Shown here piece after piece: positions 55,309 to 64,000 of a stretch of DNA of 64,000 bases (positions are counted from its first letter, which is position 1; every line of letters starts with the position of its first letter). The notes below the pieces were generated by a model. It saw only the letters and a list, made by a program, of their open reading frames with translations. It ran no database searches and was not told where the DNA came from. The DNA is from Melastoma dodecandrum (lineage: Eukaryota; Streptophyta; Magnoliopsida; Myrtales; Melastomataceae): NCBI GenBank assembly GCA_029817715.1, contig JARUPY010000434.1, forward strand, positions 1,054,001 to 1,118,000, in the 5' to 3' direction. Made by a program: the position numbers and the translations under genes.

Positions 55309-56479
55309 GGAAGGTTAGACATGTGGAAGAATAGCCATGTCCACTTGTTTCTTGATTCACCCAATTTCAACCTTCATGCCTCATTCCGTGGGAAGCAATG
55401 CTTAATAGATCCCCAGAAAATGGATAAAGAACGTTGCAAAGAGAAGCTCATTTTCTGGGAAGGGTTATGTGCTGATGACTAACACCATGATGACAGAACA
55501 AAAGGATTCACTGAACTGGCCGATTTCCAATTGGAGAAACCAATGACATCCACATAGGCACGAAATGTAGCCACCCGCGAAATCATTAATCTACCAATTC
55601 CTAACTTGCTGGCGGATATAAACCAAAATTGAAGTCCACGCAAATATATTGTGGAGTAAATTTGAAAATTCCACCCACTAGACTCGGAATCCAATGAACG
55701 AAGAATTCCCAGCTTAAACTTAAAATGTCTCCATAAACTCAGAGAAGGAAGAAAGATGGAGAGCATTCATGCATCCGATCTTAGACCATCGGAACCAACA
55801 AAATTAAATAAACTCAAATCAGGCAAACAAACCCCTTTTTTTAGTTAAATAAGATTTACTCAGAGATAATGGCTGCGTGAATCAAAGCTCGCAATCAACA
55901 CAATCAAACGAGTCCTAACTTTTGGGTTCTTAACCGTGCGCATGTCAATCAGATGTGTCGGTACTAAATCGACCTTACTGCTTCAAAGATGTTAACACAT
56001 AATTAGGGATGACGGTTAAGAAATGTGGGGAGGCGTCGTTGATCATCGTCGTTTGTCATCCATCCCTCCGTTTCCCTTTCTCAACCCCTCGCCTTAAACG
56101 GGCAAGGTAGAAATTCATGAAAATTTTACTAGCATCGGAGAGAAAATGGGATCTGAACAACCCTTGTTACACTAAGAGGGGGGTGAATTAGTGTTAATCC
56201 CAAATTTTGGATTTCAACACTTTTTCGTTTTACCCCGCAGCAGAATGAAAGCTTCTAAAGCAGAGCTTGTAAGTTTCTGTAAAACAGAACGTTCGAATGT
56301 GTTTGTAATTTGTTTGATGGACACAAGGATTTTTATAGTGGTTCAGCAAATTGCTTACATCCACTCTTCACCCAGATATTTGGATGGTTTCCACTCAAAT
56401 GTATCTCAGTACAAGTTGCACAAATGATATCAACTAAAAGCAGACCCGAAGGCTCCGTACAATAGAGGTTTGAGTGGCA

Positions 56480-56980
56480 GAGCCCAGACCAGAAGGTTCT
56501 GTACCGTAGAGGCTTGTTACGTAGCACAAACACTAAGGTTCTGTACTATAGTAACTAAGGCTCAATACAGACCAGAAGGTTCTGTGTCGAAGAAGGTAAG
56601 CACGACACTGACCAAAAGGTTCTGTGTCGTAGAAAGTAAAGCACGACACAGACCAGAAGGTTCTGTGTCGAAGAAGGTAAGCACGACACTGACCAGAAGG
56701 TTTTGTGTCAGATGTGTTAACCTTCTATAGCACAGATCAAGAGATTCTGTACTGTAAGCGTCAATCTTCTATAGAACAGATCCAAGGATTCTGTATCACA
56801 GAAGGTATAGCACAGACCGTAACGTTCTGTACCAAGAATGTGTCAATCTTTAACAAACCAAAATGGTTCGTATTAGAAATGACTTGAGTTATGTACAGAC
56901 CGTAAGGTTCTGCACTAAAGTAGATTCAGACCTTAGGATTCTGCTCTACAGGAGGTTGTACAGATTCGAAGATTCTGCAT
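56480..56980. repeat. Repeated CAGACCAGAAGGTTCTGT units in LTR E
   Basis: At least ten diverged copies of ACAGACC.GAAGGTTCTGT with spacers of 25 to 60 bases. The core CAGAAGGTTCTG has dyad symmetry and includes GAAnnTTC. The middle copies (56560-56710) form a tandem of about 64 bases. Confidence 0.85.
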
Positions 56981-57094
56981 TACAGGAGGTTGCACGCGTT
57001 AACGTGACTAACAAGGCAGCAAATGTGCAATCCCTCAAGGATAACGACTTCGTGGCGTACCCCACGCGAGTACGTAGCGAACCCTACGCAAGCA

Positions 57095-57297
57095 GACAAT
57101 GTTCCCTTTGTCTTAGGGTGGACAACGTATCTTTTGTTCTAGGATGAACAGCGTGCCCTCTGTCCTGGGGTGACAGCCTTCCTCCTGTCTTGAGGTGACA
57201 GCCTTCTTCCTGTCCTCAGGTGACAGCCTTCCTCCTGTCCTGAGGTTGAACAGCCTTCCTTCTATCCTAAGGTGACAGCCTTCCTCCTGTCCTAAGG
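57095..57297. repeat. ~25 bp tandem repeat (GGTGACAGCCTTCCTCCTGTCCTGA) in LTR E
   Basis: Six to seven units of 25-27 bases; the last five are nearly identical. Confidence 0.9.
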
Positions 57298-58268
57298 ATC
57301 CTGCACACAGAGCTCTACACCCCTCACCTTCTGTGCTCCCGAGGTTCAGCCCTTCTCTCCGACCCGCTGCACGTTGATCACATGACCTCCAGCCGTGCCC
57401 CCAGCCAACGTGTCCTGCAGCTTCCAGTCGAGTCCCTCAAGCCCCCGAGTTACTCTCCCAAAAGGTTTCACCAACGATGCAGCTTCCGCCGGTAGTGCTC
57501 CTCGTGTGACTACCTTCGAACGAACAAAAGAATGAAGAAACTAAAGCTCACGCTCTCTTTCAGAATGGAAGAAGAAAAAAATGTTCCTATTTTTTGATTG
57601 AGAGAGCGTTGCCTATTTATATACGTAGAAGGATAAAATACAAAAGGTAAAAATATAAATCAATAATCTGCAAAATAAGAAATAAGAATTAGTTTATAAA
57701 ATAACAGAATGATATACACGTTCATTCATTTAGCAAGGAAGATAATCATATCAAAATAGAATAAGAATATGATAGTTTCCCTAAATGATGCAGCACAGAA
57801 GGTATCGCGGAAGGTTCTGATCAATAACCTTCTACTAATAGAAATAATCGAAGATTTATTTCCATTGGGGTAAAGGTTTGTTCCATCCTGACAAAGACAC
57901 ACATGACGATGTATCTGGACAGGTGGTGTGTTTTGCAACCAAATAAACGGTCATGTAGAGATCGAGTAAGCTTACAGAAGCCTGTAGACCATTAAGTAGA
58001 ACCTTTCTATATATAGATAGATACATTTCCTTCTATAAGAAATATTATCTCTAATATAATTATTTGGAAACCAAATCGATATATTTCGACCAGATAATCA
58101 TCTAGATCGATAGGATTGTATTTCATAATTAAATAATCATCAACTAATCATTTAATTACAAAAATGATTCTTACACAAGGTCCTCAACATGAGAAGCTTC
58201 TGTAGAATAGAATGTTCGACCTTCTGTGGAACAGAGGGTCCGGTTCATCATCAAAATCGTCCCAACAA

Positions 58269-58281
58269 TCTCCCCCTTTTT
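58269..58281 (-). promoter_or_regulatory. Polypurine tract of element E
   Basis: AAAAAGGGGGAGA on the minus strand, one base before the LTR TG. Confidence 0.88.
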
Positions 58282-58969
58282 AATGATGACAAAACATTCA
58301 TCGTTGAGGGAAATGTTTTTGCAAGAACTCTCCCTAACTCCCCCTAAATAGATGAGAGTAAGAGTCTCGCGTTTGTACAGAACCATAAGGTTTTTTTTCT
58401 GAAGCAGTGCATAGAAACTTCCGTTATAAAGAAGGTTATTTACAGAGCACAAAGGCTTCTGTGATTTATACAGAGTGAGGAGCTTCTGTATTTAGCCCGA
58501 CAAAAATTATGGTATTTCATTTTTGCACTCCCAGCAATAGTGACTTTAAAAAGATCACGAATCGCATTCCCTACAGAAGGTGAGATTATGAGCTGTATCA
58601 GTCTCATGAGCTTCTACACCGTAAACGGTATAGCCTTCTACGACCCATGAAGTTATAGAAAATTAAAGATTTTTCTGTAACTCATACAAAGCTAGGTACT
58701 CCCCCTAGGTACTCCCCCTCAACACAATTTCTCCCCCTTTTTGTCACATCAAAAAGAAGATGAAAGTACGTTGAAAAAGAAGAGTAAGTTTCTTGCAGAA
58801 GGTATGACATAGTGTTCATGACCAACATGCAGAGGGTAGTTTTAATTCTTGCAGATGGTAGAACTGAGAGTTCAAAAACCATGCAGAATGTGGTGCAGAA
58901 GGTGTGACAGAAAGTTCAATACCATACTGCTGAAAGAAAATGTGTCCACCAGGTGGCACTTATTACAGT
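58282..58969. other. Untranslated gap between ORF3 and the PPT of element E
   Basis: No coding content is accepted. It repeats phrases with (A)GAAGGT and AGCTTCTGTA, the same motif family as in the LTR. A duplicated CTAGGTACTCCCCCT lies near 58690-58717. Confidence 0.6.
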
Positions 58970-60874
58970 CTAGTAGACCACATAAATCAATTTTTGGTCA
59001 TCACGGATAACCTTTGCCTGGCGTTCCAGCTTGTGAGTCAGGTTCACTACCATTTCACGTAGGACGCGCATATCTTCCTCATTGGCCACAACCTTCTGCT
59101 GGAGGTCCTTGAGGAGAGTAGTTTGTTCCAGGAGGATGATCATCTCAGCAGAGGACTTGGGCTGTCTCTGTTTTGAAGGAGCCTTCGCTGCAGAGGCAGA
59201 AGCAGAAGGTGCAGCAGCAGCCTTTCTGGACATTCTGGCAGACAGGGGCATATCCTCATTATCCTCAGTGGTGTCCTGTGACTTCCATTTGCGAGTCCAG
59301 GAGGAGCCCTTCCTTACATAATGCATGCTAGCTATGATCTGGTGCCCAAAGGTACTAACCTTCCGTTTCTCTTATAAAGTGGATGCATCAGTAGAAACAC
59401 GCGCAAGCTTAAGAAGGCCGGCAATTACCTGGCCATAAGGCAGAGCCTTTCCTGTGCTATTGCAGCAACGTTTCATGTGCGAGAACACCAGCAAACCAAG
59501 GTTGAAAGGGATTCCCTTCATGATGTGAGCCATCAGTGACGCATCAATTGAGGTGATGGTGTCAATGCTCCCGGTCCTTGGCAAGAGGCAGAATAGCACA
59601 ACTCGATGCAATACACGAGTCTCGAGTTCCAGCTTTGTGGACTCCAGGTATTTGTCCGACTGGACCCTTTCCCCCATGATGATGCTGTAGGATTCCTCCT
59701 TTCCAAGATCTGACAGTGGATCATATTCCTCACAGCCAAACAATTGGTTAACATCATGTGCAGAGAAGACAAGCGGAACCCCTTCGATCACTGTTTTGAT
59801 GAACTTGACATGAGGTCCTTGTTCATGGAACGTAATGTTACCATAGAACTCTCTCAGGCGAGAAACGGCCACCTCTGCATATGTCTCACAGAAGGTTTTC
59901 AGACCAACTTTCTCAAGCAATGGAGCAATGTCAAGATCATTTGCCTTAAACCAATTAAAATCAATGCGCTTGAAGGCAGCGAACTGTCGACCAGTAGCAT
60001 CACATTTGGGCAATTTGATATCGGCAAGCACAGTTTCTATCTCCGTTCTAGAGACTATAGGGTTTACCGGAAATATGAAGGTATCCAGCCCCTCAGCGGA
60101 GGTGTCCACAGAAACAGATTTCTCCGGGGACTTGGTTTTTTTTGCAGCCGCTTTAACAAGAGAGGTGCTGACAGTCTCGGGCTCTTTTCGTTTCAGCCTA
60201 GTCCGTGAGGATACACCTCCTGACTTGATGGCATCATGAAGAAGCTTTGTTCCAGAGGGTGCTGCAGGCTTCTAGGTAGCCTTCTTAGACACAGAGGCAA
60301 CGCTCTTCTGCTTGAGATCAGGGGAGACCGAGATAATAGGAGCAAGACCTTCCTCATCCGGTTCCTCTGGTGCTTCATCGACATGGGGCACTTCCACCTC
60401 CTCATCAGACGTAGCGTTCTCAGGAGTAGCGACCTTTGATGCATCAGTGTCATCAGCCGCAGAAGAACCCTTGGCAGAGGGTTTAGGGAGCTCCTCTGTC
60501 GCAGCGACCAGGGATCCCTCATGTGCTTTCTCTTCCACTTGGATTTGGGCTTTTTCAAGTCCCTTGTCCTTGGAGAGCGGTTGCATGTCGTCCTGGGTCT
60601 CGACTACAGCAGGGATGATTTGTTCCTTTGCAGGAGAAATGGGTTTCTCCGACGAGGAAGGGGGTGGAGACCTGTTCGAAGATGAAGCAGGCTTCTTCGA
60701 AGAAGAAGGACGCGCCTTTCTCTTTGCGGCCTTAGCCTTTTTCCTGAGCGATTTTGCCTTGGGTGCCATGGATGGTGAAGGACGAAGGTCTGGGAGTTTT
60801 AGGGCAAAACGAGAGAGAGAAAAAGGGGATGCGATGATCTGAGGATGGTGTGAAGAAGAAAGGGTGACGGTCAT
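58970..60874 (-). pseudogene. Envelope-like ORF3 of Sirevirus element E, two stops
   Basis: One reading frame covers the region on the minus strand from ATG 60874 to TAA 58970-58972, with in-frame TAG at 60272-60274 and TAA at 59372-59374. The first segment is basic then acidic and Pro/Ser/Lys-rich (SLRKKAKAAKRKARPSSSKK at about 38-57). The middle segment has VSRLREFYGNITFHE, VIEGVPLVFSAHDVNQLFG and LLPRTGSIDTITSIDASLMA, the pattern of the 'putative plant transposon protein' domain of Sirevirus ORF3. The last segment ends in a probable coiled coil (LLKDLQQKVVANEEDMRVLR). Such proteins are called envelope-like for position only; I see no clear signal peptide or membrane segment. Total about 634 codons. 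Confidence 0.85.
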
Positions 60875-61538
60875 GGGTTTTTAAAATTGGCTCACAAAGG
60901 CGGTTTATGGGAATAAAATATTTTTCCCGCTCAAGTGATCTTTAGAGATGTCATATCAAACTGACATGCATCAGAGACAAAGAAAATTTCATTCCCTTGA
61001 TTTGATCGTGTGAGGCGGTTGGCTTTTTCAAGGCAAGTAAATCCTTCGTCACGTTTTGTTGAAGCTTCTTCTACACCGAGGAGCTAATATAATGGATAAT
61101 TATATCCAAATATAATTTATTAGGATTTTAATATTCCTAATAAGGTTGATTTCAAGCAGAAAATTTTATTCGCTTCTTAATATCATCAAAATCTTTTATT
61201 GGATGATATATCATATCTCCAGATTTAGTTTGAAAGTTACCTAATTTAGAGTTTAGGTAAGCATTTCGTAATTCCTTCTATAAGGTAGAGAGTTTAATTC
61301 AGCTCTCTGTAATAAAGTGTACAGGCGATTGTACCTTCTGTTTAATAGAGGATGAAATTCAACCTTCTATTATATAGAAAGTTTAATATCCTTCCTTCTA
61401 TTGTGAAGTGTACGAACATGTACCTTCTGTAGTGTTGAAACAGATGGTTATATCTTCTGTATGACGTGTACAACTATGTACCTTCTGTAGTAGATTTTTA
61501 AGGTTCCTGCTTAACTTCTCTTTGTCTTATGAAAGACA
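60875..61538. other. Untranslated region between pol and ORF3 of element E
   Basis: AT-rich with no ORF. ACCTTCTGTA or a close variant occurs at least seven times between 61260 and 61500, again the motif shared with the LTR. The direct repeat 'gtgtac..atgtaccttctgtagt' is seen at 61407 and 61467. Confidence 0.65.
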
Positions 61539-61934
61539 TTATAAAGGATGGCAGATTCCTAATTCACTTCTGAAAAAGAAAAATTTTTCTTTATTCAGAG
61601 GCTTAGTAAATATATCAGCCAATTGGTGTTCAGTGTTAATGTGTTCCACAGTAACAGAACCCTGTTGTACATTATCTCTCAGAAAGTGATGTCTGAGTTC
61701 GATATGCTTCGATCGGGAGTGATATACTGGATTCTTAGCTAGGCTAATAGCACTAGTATTATCACATTTGATCTGTATTTTTGTAAATGAGTGACCGTAG
61801 TCCTCAAGTTGTTGTTTCATCCACAAGAGTTGCGCACAGCAGCTTGCAGCTGCTATGTACTCGGCTTCTGCAGTGGAGACGGCAACATAAGTCTGCTTCT
61901 TGGAAAACCATGAAATCAACATGTTTCCCATGAG
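61539..61934 (-). pseudogene. RNase H domain of element E pol
   Basis: Encodes the ribonuclease H that removes RNA from the hybrid. Phrases: ISWFSKKQTYVAVSTAEAEY (catalytic Glu region), LLWMKQQLEDYG, KCDNTSAISLAKNPV (Asp) and HRSKHIELRHHFLRD-like KHIELRHHF, ending DIFTKPLNKEKF. The domain itself is open and of full length, but it is separated from RT by an in-frame TAG at 61935-61937. The Met at 61931 is internal. Confidence 0.9.
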
Positions 61935-63518
61935 CTAACAAGTACCACTTGTACTTTTTCTGTCTACCTTACTTCCTACGAAGTCTGCATCAGAATATCC
62001 ATTCAGATCAAAGTTTGATTTCTTTGAATACCAGATGCCAAGGTTTACAGAACCCTGTAGATATCTAAAGATCCTCTTGACCGCAGTCATGTGAGATTCT
62101 TTAGGTGCTGATTGAAATCTAGCATAGTGGTACACACTAAATAGTATGTCTGGTCTAGAAGCTGTAAGGTACAGAAAGGAGCCTATCATGCTTCTGTAGA
62201 GCTTACTATCCACTTCTTTACCGTTTTCGTCTTTGTCCAATTGAGTGTTTGCACCCATTAGTGTAGACAAAGGTTTCGTGCCTTCTAGGCCGAATTTATT
62301 CAGAAGCTGCTTAGTGTACTTTTCTTGGTGTAAGAATGTACCTTCTGTAGTTTGCTGAATTTGTAAACCAAGGAAGAACGGGAGTTCTCCCATCACGCTC
62401 ATCTCAAACTCACTTGTCATGAGTTTGGAGAATTCATCACAGAGCGTTTCATCAGTTGATCGAAAGATAATGTCATCGACATAGATCTGGACAACAATGA
62501 GATGATTGCTTCTGTGTTTGAGAAAGAGAGTGGTATCTACTCTTCCTCTATTGTAGCCCTTTTCGACAAGGAAGGAGCTAAGTTTCTCATACCATGCTCT
62601 AGGAGCCTGTTTAAGACCGTATAGAGCTTTGGAGAGTTTATAGACGTAGTTTCTGTGTTGCAGATCCTCGAAACCAGGAGGTTGACTTATGTAGACCTCT
62701 TCTTTGATTTCTCCATTGAGGAATGCACTTTTTACGTCCATTTGATACAACTTAAAGTTGTTAAAGCAAGCATAGGCTAATAACATTCGTATTGCCTCGA
62801 GACGAGCTACAGGATCAAATGTCTCATCAAAGTCGATACCCTCTTGTTGAGAATACCCTTTTGCAACGAGTCGAGCCTTATTCCTCACAATAATGCCGAA
62901 CTCATTTAGTTTGTTCCTGAAAACCCATTTAGTTCCAATGATGGAACAGTTGTCAGGTTTAGGAACAAGTGTCCACACTTCGCTTCTTTCAAATTGATTA
63001 AGCTCCTCTTGCATAGCAAGTATCCAACCTGGATCACTGAGAGCTTCATCGATATTCTCTGGCTCTTTCTGTGATAGAAAGGCCGAGTGTTCATAGAAAG
63101 CATTCACAGAACGTCTTGTCTGTATGCCTCTGTTAAGATCTCCTATGACTTGGTCTATAGGATGTCGTCTTTGATAAAGAGCCGGTGCTCTAATATCACT
63201 TTGTTGATTATTCTGAGAATGTTTTTCAGAATTGTCATTTGTTTGTTCAAGATCATTTTTAGATTCATGAACAGATGGTTCACCCATCTCTTTCGTAGAG
63301 GGTGGAGGTTCTACAGCATCTTCTGTAGGTTCTTGAGATATAACATCTCTTGTAATGATAGTAGGAAGGTCATTAATTTTTACATTAATAGACTCCTCTA
63401 TAGTAGAAGTTTTTTTGTTCAGAACTCTATAAGCTTTGCTAGACACAGAATATCCAAGAAAGATGCCCTCATCTGTCTTAGCTTCGAACTTCCCTAGATT
63501 GTCCTTAGAAGGTCTCAA
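61935..63518 (-). pseudogene. Reverse transcriptase of element E pol
   Basis: A 527-codon open segment in the same frame as the integrase and RNase H segments. Landmarks: [89 protein letters not shown], the catalytic QIYVDDIIF, and [16 protein letters not shown] at the RNase H border. All catalytic residues of copia RT are present. It ends at the TAG 61935-61937, which stands where a Gln codon is usual. Confidence 0.93.
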
Positions 63519-64000
63519 GATGAAACATGGACTTCCAAAGGAGTGGAAATAGGAGATGTTCGGTTTTCTCCCCCTGTATAGTTGATAGGGAGATTTCTCA
63601 AGTATGGGTGTGAGTAGAACCCTATTTGATATTTAGCAGGCTGTATTAACAGCTTCTACCCATAGGTTCTGTGGAGCAGAGCTCTCACACATCATGGTTC
63701 TAGCCATGTCTATTAGAGTTTTATTTTTCCGTTCTGCTACTCCATTCTGTTGAGGAGTATAAGGAGTAGAAAAATTGTGATCGATACCATGTTCGTCACA
63801 GAAAGTAGTGATGTCATGGTTTTCAAACTCAGTACCATGATCCGTTCTTATAGTTTTTACAGAAGATCCAATTTCATTCTGTAGTTTCTTAGCTAGCTTA
63901 ATGAAAGTTTCAAAAGCATCGCTCTTGTGAGTTAGAAATTTAACCCACGTGTATCTAGAGTAGTCATCAACCACAACTAGACAGTACCTTCTACCGCCGA
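63519..64000 (-). pseudogene. Integrase of element E pol, partial at the window edge
   Basis: Enters from beyond the window. VDDYSRYTWVKFLTHKSDAF, then IRTDHGTEFEN (second catalytic Asp) and TPQQNGVAERKNKT (Glu), then NLWVEAVNTAC followed by TAA at 63633-63635 where a Tyr codon is usual. The same frame continues with ISNRVLL.., [11 protein letters not shown] into the RT segment. The zinc-binding N-terminus is outside the window. Confidence 0.9.

Larger units (their letters stand above)
54780..56164. other. Intergenic stretch between elements D and E
   Basis: Contains the right inverted-repeat arm (54783-54885), a 64 bp tandem duplication and a palindromic TTTACGAAA cluster, all listed separately. 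From 55440 to 56164 I recognise nothing. A 95-codon minus-strand frame at 55479-55766 has no identifiable domain and I do not call it a gene. Confidence 0.5.
56165..58267 (-). mobile_element. 3' LTR of element E, 2,103 bp
   Basis: Minus strand starts TGTTGGGACG after the PPT and ends CACCCCCCTCTTAGTGTAACA. TATATAAATA (57614-57623, minus strand) is a good TATA box and puts U3 at about 640 bases. It contains the two repeat clusters listed separately. The fragment at 36212-36620 is a relative. Confidence 0.88.
56165..64000 (-). mobile_element. Element E: Sirevirus with envelope-like ORF, 3' part
   Basis: Minus-strand order from the right edge: integrase, RT, RNase H, untranslated gap, envelope-like ORF3, PPT and a 2.1 kb 3' LTR. 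This is the Sirevirus layout, in which a third ORF lies between pol and the 3' LTR. gag, PBS and the 5' LTR would lie beyond 64000. Only two nonsense codons interrupt the 2.4 kb of pol and two the ORF3 frame, so this copy is the best preserved autonomous-type element of the window. Confidence 0.92.

Noticed and set aside
55479..55766. 95-codon minus-strand frame, hydrophobic and aromatic
   Set aside because: No signature, no supporting splice or promoter context; kept only as unassigned DNA.
56480..57300. Regularly spaced repeats considered as a CRISPR-like array
   Set aside because: Units are diverged, spacers vary and are themselves related; they lie in a plant retrotransposon LTR.
60312..60842. 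176-codon plus-strand frame
   Set aside because: Exact mirror of the Ser/Glu-rich part of ORF3 of element E; the minus strand is in frame with the conserved central domain.
63087..63497. 136-codon plus-strand frame
   Set aside because: Mirror of the RT leader of element E pol.
1..64000. tRNA, rRNA or snRNA genes
   Set aside because: No cloverleaf-compatible or rRNA-like sequence was noticed; the tRNA-like matches are retrotransposon primer-binding sites.

Overview
This 64 kb window is nuclear DNA of a flowering plant, most likely a eudicot. It is almost entirely nested LTR retrotransposons plus one intact host gene. The evidence is intron-containing genes with plant GT-AG splice sites, Athila, Tat, CRM and Sirevirus lineage elements, a telo-box/TATA plant promoter, and no bacterial operon structure. 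All boundaries were read by eye from TG...CA termini, target-site duplications (TSDs), primer-binding sites (PBS) and polypurine tracts (PPT).

Layout. (1) 1-6.3 kb: repeat-rich, non-coding internal part, PBS and LTR of a minus-strand LTR element (called F). (2) ~6.8-18.5 kb: plus-strand Tat-lineage Ty3 element (A) with gag, protease, RT, two RNase H domains and integrase, plus a degenerate antisense spliced gene. Its integrase is split by a 748 bp solo LTR with a perfect TSD. (3) 18.5-26.9 kb: copia gag scrap, unassigned DNA, and an Athila-type element (H) whose gag is split by a 2,552 bp solo LTR of the F family. (4) 27.0-30.4 kb: a complete 3.4 kb non-autonomous element (G) with two LTRs, one gag-like ORF and a perfect TSD. 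It appears to be an internally deleted relative of the A family, and it sits in a chromovirus gag remnant. (5) 30.8-36.0 kb: the gene-bearing island, with a complete seven-exon LIP1-type small GTPase gene on the minus strand and a divergent TATA/telo-box promoter leading into an unrecognised short exon. (6) 36.2-41 kb: Sirevirus LTR fragment and a truncated second Tat element (B). (7) 41.3-54.8 kb: plus-strand Sirevirus (D) lacking RT and RNase H, interrupted by a minus-strand CRM-like chromovirus (C) with 790 bp LTRs. (8) 54.8-56.2 kb: intergenic DNA with a palindromic TTTACGAAA cluster. (9) 56.2 kb to the end: minus-strand Sirevirus (E) with its 3' LTR, an envelope-like third ORF and most of pol. 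Its 5' half lies beyond the window.

The only clearly functional gene is LIP1, known in Arabidopsis for light input to the circadian clock. Everything else is transposon-derived and mostly carries stops or frameshifts. The observations I rate highest are element G (gag kept but capsid core removed), the antisense spliced gene of element A, and the envelope-like ORF and clustered GAAnnTTC palindromes of element E.
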